33,981 nucleotides of DNA, taken from positions 1-33,981 of the forward strand of contig JALHMC010000045.1 in assembly GCA_022844225.1 (NCBI GenBank), written 5' to 3'. The notes below the pieces were generated by a model. It saw nothing but the letters and a program-made list of their open reading frames with translations, was not told the origin of the DNA and did no database searches. A program made the position numbers and the translations under genes. Of the stretch, positions 8,101 through 15,494 are shown in pieces. This DNA comes from Hyphomicrobiaceae bacterium. Lineage in GTDB: Bacteria; Pseudomonadota; Alphaproteobacteria; Rhizobiales; Hyphomicrobiaceae. Within the stretch, counting starts at the first letter, position 1. Each line of letters begins with the position of its first letter.

Positions 8101-8311
8101 TCATCCCGCTCCTTGCCTACCCGTTTTGCCTGCCAATTTTGGCCCTAGCCGCTGGTCCGTCTGACATTGACCTCCCGTCGCAGCCTGACTGAGACGGTAT
8201 GCCGGAACCGAAAGGACCACTGGCAACTCTATGGATCGCGTGTCGCTTTTCGGCATTCGACGTTGCGTGGCGGGACCCACCGCTTGCGTACAGCACGTCA
8301 GATGCGTTGAA

Positions 8312-10171
8312 CTAGCCTGCCGCCTGCTCGTCGTCGTCGCTTTGCACGACAATCGGGCGCACGGCTGTGATCTTCGCATCCGGGAAGTGTTCGAGCAGAG
8401 CGGCGAGTGCACCGTGCTTTTTTAACGCTTCCAGCTCGGCGGCCTCACGTTGACGGCGCACTTCGCCCAGCGTCGGCTCACCCTTGGTTCGAGAAAGCGC
8501 CACCATCCATCGTCGCCCGGTCCATTTGTTGAGTTTTTCTCGAAGCTCGTTGGCGATCTCCGGCGGAGCGCCTGGCAGCAGCGCCAGCTCGATCGAGCCC
8601 GCAGCTTCGAATTTGACGAGGCTCACATGCTCTTCGAGATGAACCTTGAGCCGGGCATCTCTGCGCCTTGCCGCAACATCTACGACGCTCTCGAACGAGC
8701 GGGGATCGTCGAGATGGAATGCCGTCGCCGGCACGGCCTCGGGATGGTCTTCGTCGGCGACCTCTGGGTCGAATGGATCGGGCTCGTCACCGATCGTGCC
8801 GTAATCTTCGAGGCTGGACGGGGGTGGCGGCTCGTCAGCGGGAAACGACCGAGGTGTGGTCTCCTGCGGTCGGGCATTGACTGTGCCGCGCACGTCGGGG
8901 TCTGGCGCCGGCCTGGCGGCATGATCGCGGTCCGATCCACGCCGCTTCGGCACTCCACCCCCAAGCGTGCGAATGATGTCCTCCGGTGATGGCAGGTCTG
9001 CCGCATGCGCTATCCGGATGAGCACCATTTCAGCCGCCGAGAGCGCGTTGGGCGCGCGCCCGGCATCGTCCAGGCCCTTGAGAAGCATCGACCAGGCTCG
9101 CGAAAGCGCCGCCGTCGAGACCTTTCCAGCCAAGTCCACCGACCGTCGCTTTTCTTCGGCCGACAGGCCCTCGCCGGCCGAATCCGCGCCGGCCACCCGC
9201 ACGCGTGTCGCGATGTGCACGGCCGCTCCGAGATCGCCCAGTGTCTGGATCGGATCAGCACCGTCGCGATGCAGCGACTCGATGGCCGCAAGGGCGCCCG
9301 CCGCATCGCCGTTGAACAGCATCTCCAGGAGGTCGAACAGCCGCCCCCGATCGGCGAGGCCCAGCATGGACCTGACGCCCACCTCGGTCACCGTGCCCGA
9401 ACTCATGGCGATCGCCTGGTCGAGGACCGAGAGGCCGTCTCGCACCGAGCCTTCCGCCGCCCGGGCGATCAGCGCCAATGCCCCGTCTTCGGCCGAAGCG
9501 CCTTCATTCGCGACAATTCTCTTGAAATGAGCCGAAAGCAGCGGCACGTCCACACGCCTCAGGTCGAAGCGTTGGCAGCGCGACAGCACGGTGACGGGAA
9601 CCTTCCGGATCTCGGTCGTCGCGAAGATGAACTTCACGTGCGGCGGCGGTTCCTCGAGAGTCTTCAAAAGGGCGTTGAACGCGCCCTTCGAGAGCATGTG
9701 CACCTCGTCGATGATGAACACCTTGTAGCGGGCCACCATCGGCTTGTAGCGCGCGTTCTCGATGATCTCGCGCATGTTGTCGACGCCGGTGTTCGACGCC
9801 GCGTCCATCTCGATCACATCCGGGTGCCGGCTCTCGATGATCTCGCGGCAGTGCCGGCCTGGAACGGACAAGTCGATCGACGGCCGGTCGATGCCATCCG
9901 AACCCGTGTAATTCAGCGCTCTTGCAAGGATGCGGGCTGTGGTCGTCTTGCCGACCCCCCGCACGCCGGTCAGCATGTAAGCCTGCGCGATACGCTCCGT
10001 GGCGAACGCATTACGAAGCGTCGTCACCATCGCGTCCTGGCCGATTAGATCTTCGAACGTCTGCGGCCTGTATTTGCGGGCGAGCACCACATAAGCCGGT
10101 GTGCCGGTTTCCGGTGGTCCCCCGAACAGACCCAGGCCAGATGTCTCCGATGTGCCTTCGCTGTCGCTCAT
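8312..10171 (-). CDS. dnaX: DNA polymerase III subunit gamma/tau
   Basis: A 619-residue clamp-loader ATPase of the replisome. Walker A GVRGVGKTT (69-77), Walker B IIDEVHML (153-160), sensor 1 FIFATTE and the arginine-finger motif LSRCQRFDLR (196-205) are all present. The four-cysteine zinc module of the family is reduced to one Cys (VPGRHC, 108), which I recall as usual in this bacterial group. After the AAA+ and lid domains comes an acidic, proline-rich linker (about 425-530) and the tau-specific C-terminal part, so tau is the main product. The start at 10171 has GGAAGGTCGAGGA just before it; longer in-frame extensions run into the tandem repeats upstream. An A AAA AAG slippery heptamer lies near the 3' end (8417-8423). 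The downstream neighbour is ybaB and the upstream one the SRP RNA. Confidence 0.96.
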   Translation of the reverse strand: MSDSEGTSETSGLGLFGGPPETGTPAYVVLARKYRPQTFEDLIGQDAMVTTLRNAFATERIAQAYMLTGVRGVGKTTTARILARALNYTGSDGIDRPSIDLSVPGRHCREIIESRHPDVIEMDAASNTGVDNMREIIENARYKPMVARYKVFIIDEVHMLSKGAFNALLKTLEEPPPHVKFIFATTEIRKVPVTVLSRCQRFDLRRVDVPLLSAHFKRIVANEGASAEDGALALIARAAEGSVRDGLSVLDQAIAMSSGTVTEVGVRSMLGLADRGRLFDLLEMLFNGDAAGALAAIESLHRDGADPIQTLGDLGAAVHIATRVRVAGADSAGEGLSAEEKRRSVDLAGKVSTAALSRAWSMLLKGLDDAGRAPNALSAAEMVLIRIAHAADLPSPEDIIRTLGGGVPKRRGSDRDHAARPAPDPDVRGTVNARPQETTPRSFPADEPPPPSSLEDYGTIGDEPDPFDPEVADEDHPEAVPATAFHLDDPRSFESVVDVAARRRDARLKVHLEEHVSLVKFEAAGSIELALLPGAPPEIANELREKLNKWTGRRWMVALSRTKGEPTLGEVRRQREAAELEALKKHGALAALLEHFPDAKITAVRPIVVQSDDDEQAAG

Positions 10172-10180
10172 TCCTCGACC

Positions 10181-10318
10181 TTCCGCGCAAGCCCTCCGGC
10201 TCCGCGAGGCGGTGTCGGGTTGCGCCAGGAAAACCTCATGCCACCCGAGTTTCCCGCGCAAGCCCGTCGGCTCCGTGCAGCGGTGTCGGCCTGCGCCATG
10301 GAAACTTGCGCCATGCAA
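10181..10318. repeat. Imperfect tandem duplication of about 69 bp between dnaX and the SRP RNA gene
   Basis: Unit 1 (10181-10249) and unit 2 (10250-10318) share CCGCGCAAGCCC, CGGCTCCG, GCGGTGTCGG and TGCGCCA in the same order and spacing, roughly 80% identical over 60 bases. The units show no open hairpin or protein coding logic. Confidence 0.75.
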
Positions 10319-10339
10319 ATGAGAGGTTGGACGGCGACC

Positions 10340-10436
10340 CGAGTCCTGATCGTTAGGGCTGCTTCCTTCCGGACCTGACCCGGTTGGCGAGGGACGCGTC
10401 CGCTGCCAACCTCCCGCGATCTACTTAAGGGACTGG
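10340..10436 (-). ncRNA. ffs: Bacterial small signal recognition particle RNA (4.5S RNA)
   Basis: On the minus strand the sequence contains the universal SRP domain IV core, GGTCAGGTCCGGAAGGAAGC within CGGGTCAGGTCCGGAAGG and AGCAGCC, preceded by GGTTGGCAGCGG and CTCGCCAACC, which form the long stem. The ends pair: AGTCC and GATCG on the 5' side with CGATC and GGACT on the 3' side. This gives about 93-97 bases, the normal length. The RNA binds Ffh and targets membrane proteins to the translocon. Its position upstream of dnaX is conserved in relatives. The exact ends are estimated from pairing. Confidence 0.93.
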
Positions 10437-10470
10437 GCGCCGTCCCGCAACGCCCGTCGTCGCCAAGCGA

Positions 10471-10505
10471 CAAAAAGAAGACGGCCGCCCCGAGGGACGG
10501 CCGTC
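10471..10505 (-). terminator. Rho-independent terminator of the TRAP transporter operon
   Basis: On the minus strand ACGGCCG and CGGCCGT, then CCC and GGG, form a stem with a small bulge and a TCG loop (10481-10504). TTCTTTTT follows at 10479-10472. It is 27 bases after the dctM stop and just upstream of the SRP RNA gene. Confidence 0.85.
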
Positions 10506-10531
10506 GATCGTCTCGATCCTGAAAGGCAGGA

Positions 10532-12055
10532 TTATCTCAGCGTGCGCACCAGCCAGAGCGCGATATCCGGGAAGAAGAACAGCCCCATCAGCACGACGAC
10601 CTGGATCACCATGTAGTCGGCCATTCCCCGATAGATCATCGCCAGCGACCATTGCGGCACGACGTTCCGCAAGTAGTAGGCCGACATTGCCACCGGTGGA
10701 CTGAGGAATGCCGTCTGAAGGTTGACCGCAACGAGTGTGCCGAACCAGATCAGCAGTTCGAGCTTGGTCAGTCCTTCGATCTTCAGCTTCTCCACGACGG
10801 GCAGGAAGATCGGCAGGAAAACCAGGATGATCGCCGGCCATTCGAACGGCCATCCCAGGATGAAGATGAGCACCATGATCAGTGCCAGCTTCCACATGTC
10901 GCCGAGTGGTAGATCGACGAGTGCATTGGTGATCACACTGGAAGTACCCAGCTTCGTGAACACGGCACCGAAGACGTTCGAGGCAACCGCCAGGAACAGC
11001 ACCATCGCAGACGTAGTGAGTGTGCCCACGCAGGCATTCTTGAAGCTCTTGAAGTCGAGACGGCCGTAGAGAAGAGCCAGCAGCGTTGCGCCGAACGCAC
11101 CGCAAGACGCTGCTTCCGTCGGTGTCGCGAGACCACCGAGGATCGTGCCGAGCGTGAACCCGATCAGGGCGCTCAGCGGCGCGATGCCGAGCATGACTGC
11201 GCGGAAATAGGGACTGACGAGGTAGGCGTAACCCGCGATGGCCGCAAGAATCGCTGCGGGTATGCCCCACGTCAGCAGCGGCGCTTTGGCGACGATCGAT
11301 CCGGTGACGGCGTAGGCGATCAGGGCAGCCATAACGGTGACGCATAGGAATCCCAGAGCCACGACGGGTGCGCCGACCTTCTCGGTGGTCATCGCCTCGT
11401 AGGCTTCTCGGCGCTCCTCCATCGTCATTGCGGGGCCGAGCTTCGGATTGATGAGGCTCCGACCAAGCGTATAGATGATGTAGCAGCCTGCCAGGACGAC
11501 GCCGGGTCCAATGGCTGCCGTATAGAGCAAGTTGACGGGAATACCCATCGTCGGGCCCATCACGACCAGCATCACGCTCGGCGGAATCAAAACGCCCAGA
11601 GTACCGCCGGCAGCAATTGCACCGGCCGACAGACGACCATCGTATCCGGCCTTGATCATCATCGGTCCGGCCATGATGCCGAGCACGGTCACAGCCGCGC
11701 CGACGATGCCCGTCGCCATGGCGAAGATGGTCGCCGTGAGGATCACAGCTAGGTAGAGAGATCCGCGTACCGGAGCCAATAGGCTTCGAAGCGCCCCGAA
11801 CAGGCGCTCCATGAGACCCGCCTGCTCGGTCATGTAGCCCATGAAGATGAACAGGGGCACGGCGGGAAGGATCTCGTCCTTCATCGTGCCCCAGATCTGC
11901 AGGTATGCAAGATCGAAGGTCTGCCCCCAACCGAGCCCGACGCCGCCGAAGACGAGGGCGAGGAACAGCAGAGTGAAGGAGATTGGGAAACCGATGAAGA
12001 TCACGGCCACCATGCCGAAAAGCATGATGGCGCCGAAGATTTCGTTGGGGCTCAT
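10532..12055 (-). CDS. dctM: TRAP transporter large permease subunit (DctM/FcbT3 type)
   Basis: A 507-residue integral membrane protein, the ion-coupled transport subunit of a tripartite ATP-independent periplasmic transporter. It has about 13 hydrophobic segments in the DctM pattern: an N-terminal pair, VPLFIFMGYMTEQAG, the conserved GGTLGVLIPPSVMLVV (about 165-180), GGLATPTEAASCGAFGA (about 310-326) and the C-terminal LSPPVAMSAYYLR. The insertion around residues 205-235 (NPKLGPAMTMEERREAYEAM) is usual in the larger FcbT3-like members. It starts four bases after dctQ ends, so the two are cotranslated. A strong terminator follows. The substrate is likely an organic acid, by family analogy only. 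Confidence 0.95.
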   Translation of the reverse strand: MSPNEIFGAIMLFGMVAVIFIGFPISFTLLFLALVFGGVGLGWGQTFDLAYLQIWGTMKDEILPAVPLFIFMGYMTEQAGLMERLFGALRSLLAPVRGSLYLAVILTATIFAMATGIVGAAVTVLGIMAGPMMIKAGYDGRLSAGAIAAGGTLGVLIPPSVMLVVMGPTMGIPVNLLYTAAIGPGVVLAGCYIIYTLGRSLINPKLGPAMTMEERREAYEAMTTEKVGAPVVALGFLCVTVMAALIAYAVTGSIVAKAPLLTWGIPAAILAAIAGYAYLVSPYFRAVMLGIAPLSALIGFTLGTILGGLATPTEAASCGAFGATLLALLYGRLDFKSFKNACVGTLTTSAMVLFLAVASNVFGAVFTKLGTSSVITNALVDLPLGDMWKLALIMVLIFILGWPFEWPAIILVFLPIFLPVVEKLKIEGLTKLELLIWFGTLVAVNLQTAFLSPPVAMSAYYLRNVVPQWSLAMIYRGMADYMVIQVVVLMGLFFFPDIALWLVRTLR

Positions 12056-12059
12056 CTGG

Positions 12060-12626
12060 TCAGACCTCGATCTTCTCGTGTTTGACGAGGAATTCGCCCG
12101 TGCGCGCGGCCCAGAGGCTCTTCAGAAGCTCGGAAACGCCCTGTAGAAACAGCATAGCGCACGCGAGCGGGATGACAGCGCGAAGGGGCCAGATGATCGG
12201 TTGCCACGCGCCGGAGTTCGACTTCTCGTTGATGTCCATCGAGTAAAGGAAATCATCCCAGCTCGACCACGTGAGGATCGCCATCGTCGGCAGGAAGAAG
12301 GCGATGAAGGCGACGCTGTCGATGGTGCCTTTTGTCTTGTCGGAGAAGCCGTCCCACAGCATGTCGGTCCGCACATGCGCGCCCTTCAGCAGGGCATACG
12401 CACTACCCAGCATGAACAGCGCCCCGAACACCATCGTCGTCACGTCGAGCGCCCAGACTGTCGGATCCGAGAGCGCGTAGCGACTGATGACTTCGTAAAC
12501 ATTAGGGAGAATGAGAAGCGGCACCAGGAAGCACGCGAGCGTAACGCCCATGTGTTCGGTGATCCAGTCGATGGTTCGTATCACGCCCAGATAAAACGGC
12601 GATGGAACGGCTTTTGTTTCTGCCAC
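12060..12626 (-). CDS. dctQ: TRAP transporter small permease subunit (DctQ type)
   Basis: A 188-residue membrane protein with four hydrophobic segments, as expected for DctQ: about 27-45, 58-82, 95-118 and 145-165. The motif AHVRTDMLWDGFS between segments two and three is the family's conserved His-Val-Arg-x-Asp region. The start is GTG at 12626, chosen because GGGGAG lies five bases upstream; the frame is open for 111 codons further upstream, but that part is the shadow of dctP and its spacer. The small subunit pairs with DctM in the inner membrane. The gene follows dctP after 184 bases holding a strong hairpin, and precedes dctM by four bases. Confidence 0.9.
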   Translation of the reverse strand: MAETKAVPSPFYLGVIRTIDWITEHMGVTLACFLVPLLILPNVYEVISRYALSDPTVWALDVTTMVFGALFMLGSAYALLKGAHVRTDMLWDGFSDKTKGTIDSVAFIAFFLPTMAILTWSSWDDFLYSMDINEKSNSGAWQPIIWPLRAVIPLACAMLFLQGVSELLKSLWAARTGEFLVKHEKIEV

Positions 12627-12631
12627 GTTTT

Positions 12632-12637
12632 CTCCCC
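12632..12637 (-). promoter_or_regulatory. Shine-Dalgarno site deciding the GTG start of dctQ
   Basis: GGGGAG on the minus strand lies five bases before GTG (12626-12624). It decides between this start and a much longer open frame. Confidence 0.7.
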
Positions 12638-12760
12638 GCGGAGATTGAGATCGGTCGATCCATCGCATCGATGGGACGGCCGGAGCGCATTGTCCAGACA
12701 TTCGATGAACTTGGCGATGCGACCGAGCGTACCTTGTCGTCGCAGCCTTAATGCCAGCAA

Positions 12761-12789
12761 CGGTTCGCGTGCGATGTGCACGCGAACCG
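12761..12789 (-). promoter_or_regulatory. Perfect 12-bp stem-loop between dctP and dctQ
   Basis: CGGTTCGCGTGC (12761-12772) and GCACGCGAACCG (12778-12789) enclose a five-base loop, 21 bases after the dctP stop. No T-tract follows on either strand, so it probably protects the dctP mRNA or partly attenuates, raising binding protein over membrane subunits. Confidence 0.65.
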
Positions 12790-12810
12790 GTATTGCATCT
12801 CGAAACGACC

Positions 12811-13914
12811 TTACTTAGTCGGCCAGTAATGGTCGGCCGCAACCGAGTAGTTCGGGAAGTAGAAGCGACGCATCGGCACGACGCGCTCGGCATACTTCTT
12901 CTGCGACTCCACGACGGCTTTGAAGACCGGGTTCTTCTCGGACTCGCGAGCGGCGACACGGTCCCAAGCTGCCAGGAACTCTTTGGCTAGTTCAGCCGGC
13001 GGGTTGAGCAGGTTGATCTTGTGCTTGTCCCGAAACTCGGCAACGGCGTCGGCGTTCTGGCTCTGCCAGCGCGTCCACCAGAAGAAGAGCTGCTCCGTGA
13101 TCACGGCCTTGAAGGCCTCGCGGTCGGCCGGTAGCAGCGACTCCCACACTTCCGTGTTGATCTGGAGTTCTGCGAACGACACCGACTCGTGCAGCGACGG
13201 CGCGTAGTGGTACTTCCACAGTGTGTGGAAGCCGAAGCGCAAGTCTTCGATACCGCCAACCCACTCGGCGCAGTCGATCGTACCGCGCTCGGCTGCTGGC
13301 ATGATTTCTCCGCCTGGCATATTCACCGTGCGCATGCCCATTTCGCTATAGATCTCAGCAGCGATGCCGGTCTGGCGACACTTCTGACCTTTGAAGTCGG
13401 CGAGCGATTCGATCGGCTTCTTGAACCAGCCGACCGCCTGCGGGCTGGCAGTCAGCACCGGGAATGCAATGACGTTCAGCTTCAGAGTCTCGCGGTAGAA
13501 CTTGTGGAACATGTCCAAGCCGCCGCCATGCCACATCCAACCCAGGAAGTCGATGTGATCCATGCCCCAGGGGCCGCCTGGGCCGCCCGAAAACAGGATC
13601 GCGGCCTTGTTCTTGCCGACCCAGTAGCCGGGCCAGCTGTGCGCGCCATCGATGACCTTCTTGTGCGTAGCGTCGAGAACCTCGAACGGTGGCACGACTT
13701 GGCCGGCCGGCATCGGCTCGATCTTGACGCGACCCGACGTCACCTGATCCATCCGCTTCGCGAGATCGACGAGGTTATCGTACTGCGTTGACGATAGCGG
13801 CCAAGAGGCCTGGATCTTGAGGATCTTCTGCTGAGCGGCTGCGGGTACGCTCATAGCCAGCCCTAGGCCGACCGCAAGCGCGGGCGCGAGCCCGAGCTTC
13901 TTCAAACCAAACAT
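12811..13914 (-). CDS. TRAP transporter substrate-binding protein (DctP/FcbT1 type), operon copy
   Basis: A 367-residue secreted periplasmic protein. The signal peptide runs to about residue 27 (SVPAAAQQ). The mature part shows the DctP fold: IQASWPLSS at the first strand, SGRVKIEPMPAGQVVPPFEV, the carboxylate-binding Arg region GQKCRQTGIAAEIYSEMGM, and the AERGTIDCAEWVGG motif. GGPGGPWGMDHIDFLGW is typical of the mannitol/chloroaromatic (FcbT1) branch, whose ligands include carboxylates. GGAG nine bases before the ATG at 13914 supports the start; an earlier ATG would mask the signal peptide. It is first in the unit dctP-dctQ-dctM. It is about 70% identical in its C-terminal half to the second binding protein at 14202-15308. 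Confidence 0.94.
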   Translation of the reverse strand: MFGLKKLGLAPALAVGLGLAMSVPAAAQQKILKIQASWPLSSTQYDNLVDLAKRMDQVTSGRVKIEPMPAGQVVPPFEVLDATHKKVIDGAHSWPGYWVGKNKAAILFSGGPGGPWGMDHIDFLGWMWHGGGLDMFHKFYRETLKLNVIAFPVLTASPQAVGWFKKPIESLADFKGQKCRQTGIAAEIYSEMGMRTVNMPGGEIMPAAERGTIDCAEWVGGIEDLRFGFHTLWKYHYAPSLHESVSFAELQINTEVWESLLPADREAFKAVITEQLFFWWTRWQSQNADAVAEFRDKHKINLLNPPAELAKEFLAAWDRVAARESEKNPVFKAVVESQKKYAERVVPMRRFYFPNYSVAADHYWPTK

Positions 13915-13947
13915 CCAGTTTTCTCCGAATTTCAATTGGTGCTCGGA

Positions 13948-13962
13948 GTCAGCACAGCTGAC
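13948..13962. promoter_or_regulatory. Inverted repeat upstream of the operon dctP, possible operator
   Basis: GTCAGC-ACA-GCTGAC is a perfect 6-bp inverted repeat, 34 bases before the dctP start. It is flanked by two copies of CAATTGG at 13933-13939 and 13972-13978. This resembles a dimeric repressor site, but no regulator gene is nearby. Confidence 0.35.
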
Positions 13963-14087
13963 ATGTCCGGTCAATTGGGCAAACGAAGCGTCTGGGTAAA
14001 ATTCCCGATGCGTTGAATAATCGCGGTGTTCTCGACCCGCTCGATGGCGCCTATCGCTCGCAATTGGTTAAAGCAGGAGGGCGCGTG

Positions 14088-14131
14088 CCAAAAATTGAGG
14101 GCACCGGAGCCGAAGCCCCGATGCCCTCAAT
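14088..14131 (-). terminator. Rho-independent terminator of the second binding-protein gene
   Basis: On the minus strand ATTGAGGGCA (14131-14122) pairs perfectly with TGCCCTCAAT (14103-14094), enclosing GGGGC-TTCG-GCTCC with a stable TTCG loop, and TTTTT follows (14095-14091). It separates the two binding-protein genes into independent transcripts. Confidence 0.88.
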
Positions 14132-14201
14132 ATGCAGATGCGTCATGTGGTCGACATTAAGACCCGCCCTCGAGCGGATCAGTCTAGCTGACGGCCACAG
14201 C

Positions 14202-15308
14202 CTACTTCTTCGCCGGCCAGTAATGGTCGGCAGAGAGATTGTAGGCCGGATAATAGAAGCGCTTGGCCGGCACCGATACCGAGGCGAACTTCTTCTGGCT
14301 TTCCCAGACCTCCTTGAAGATCGGATTCTTCTCTGCTTCGCGAGCGGCGACGCGGTCCCAAGCCGCCAGGAACTCCTTCAGGATCTCCGGTGGCGTCTCG
14401 CTGATGTTGACGCCATGCTTTTCCCGCAGCTCAGTCAACGCCTCGGCGTTCTGCCGCTGCCACTTGGCCCACCATGTGAACAAAGTTTCGACCGTGACCG
14501 CCCGCATGATCTCGCGGTCCACTTCGGGGATGGCGTTCCACACGTCCTTGTTGATCACCAACTCGCCGATCGACACCGACTCGTGCAGCGACGGTGCGTA
14601 GTGATACTTCCAGATCGTCTGGAAGCCGAACCGCAGATCCTCGACGCCTCCGACCCACTCGGCGCAATCGATCGTGCCGCGCTCGGCCGCCGGCATGATT
14701 TCGCCGCCCGGCATATTGACCGTGCGCATGCCCATCTCGTTGAAGATCTCGGCTGCAATGCCCGTCTGACGGCACTTCTGCCCCTTGAAGTCGGCGAGAG
14801 AAGTGATGGGCTTCTTGAACCAGCCGAGAGCCTGCGGACCCGACGGCAGTATGGGCAGGACGACGACGTTGAGCTTAAGCGTGTCCTGGTAGAACTTGTT
14901 GTAGAGGTCCAGGCCGCCGCCGACCCACATCCAGCTCAGGTAGTCCATGTAGTCCATGCCGAGCGGACCACCGGGGCCGCCCGAAAACAGGACCGCGGCC
15001 TTGTTCTTGCCTGTCCAATACCCGGCCCACGAATGGTGACCGTCGATGACCTTCTTGTGCGTCGCGTCGAGCACCTCGAACGCCGGTACGACCTGGCCGG
15101 CCGGCATCGTCTCGATCTTGACCCGTCCCGATGTCAGTTGCTCGACGCGCTTTGCGAACTGCGTGAAGTTCTCGAAGAGCGTCAGCGATGCGGGCCACGA
15201 GGCCTGCATCTTCAGCGTCGTCTGCTGTGCAAGCGCTGATCCTGCCATCGTCAATGCAGTGCCGAAAGCCATGACGGACGTAAGGAGACGCTTGTTGGTG
15301 GACTTCAT
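14202..15308 (-). CDS. TRAP transporter substrate-binding protein (DctP/FcbT1 type), second copy
   Basis: A 368-residue periplasmic binding protein with a signal peptide to about residue 27 (MAGSALAQQ). It shares with its neighbour the whole ligand region KGQKCRQTGIAAEI, the block AERGTIDCAEWVGG and YAPSLHESVS, and differs mainly in residues 150-170 and in the C-terminal helices. A strong site, AGGGAGG, lies seven bases before the ATG at 15308. It is separated from the operon copy by its own terminator and 287 bases, so it is made alone. It most likely delivers a related ligand to the same DctQM pair, since no other membrane subunits are in the window. Whether both copies bind the same ligand is unknown. 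Confidence 0.94.
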   Translation of the reverse strand: MKSTNKRLLTSVMAFGTALTMAGSALAQQTTLKMQASWPASLTLFENFTQFAKRVEQLTSGRVKIETMPAGQVVPAFEVLDATHKKVIDGHHSWAGYWTGKNKAAVLFSGGPGGPLGMDYMDYLSWMWVGGGLDLYNKFYQDTLKLNVVVLPILPSGPQALGWFKKPITSLADFKGQKCRQTGIAAEIFNEMGMRTVNMPGGEIMPAAERGTIDCAEWVGGVEDLRFGFQTIWKYHYAPSLHESVSIGELVINKDVWNAIPEVDREIMRAVTVETLFTWWAKWQRQNAEALTELREKHGVNISETPPEILKEFLAAWDRVAAREAEKNPIFKEVWESQKKFASVSVPAKRFYYPAYNLSADHYWPAKK

Positions 15309-15432
15309 ATGTTGACCTCCCTTTTTCTCAACAACGACCCGCAATCAGCACAACGGCAGGCCTCGGTCAATCGGCGCTTGAGCGCCCGCCCCCTTCGAAT
15401 GCCGGTATGATTGATGGCCCTCGTACACCTAC

Positions 15433-15462
15433 GTGACGTGGCGCGCCGAGCCTGCCTATAGT
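15433..15462 (+). promoter_or_regulatory. Putative promoter of the NADH pyrophosphatase gene
   Basis: GTGACG (15433-15438) and TATAGT (15457-15462) are 18 bases apart. Transcription would start near 15469, about 26 bases before the ATG. Confidence 0.4.
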
Positions 15463-15494
15463 TCGTGCACCAAAACTTCGGGGAGAGAGACGCG

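Noticed and set aside
10172..10318. Possible 49-residue N-terminal extension of DnaX
   Set aside because: The extension is the translation of the tandem repeats, and a good ribosome site directly precedes the ATG at 10171.
10425..11930. 501-codon minus-strand frame overlapping dctM in another frame
   Set aside because: It passes through the terminator and has Arg/His/Gly-rich sequence without family features; DctM in the other frame is certain.
14013..15239. 408-codon plus-strand frame across the second binding-protein gene
   Set aside because: Mirror of the real minus-strand gene; it crosses the terminator and shows no protein family.
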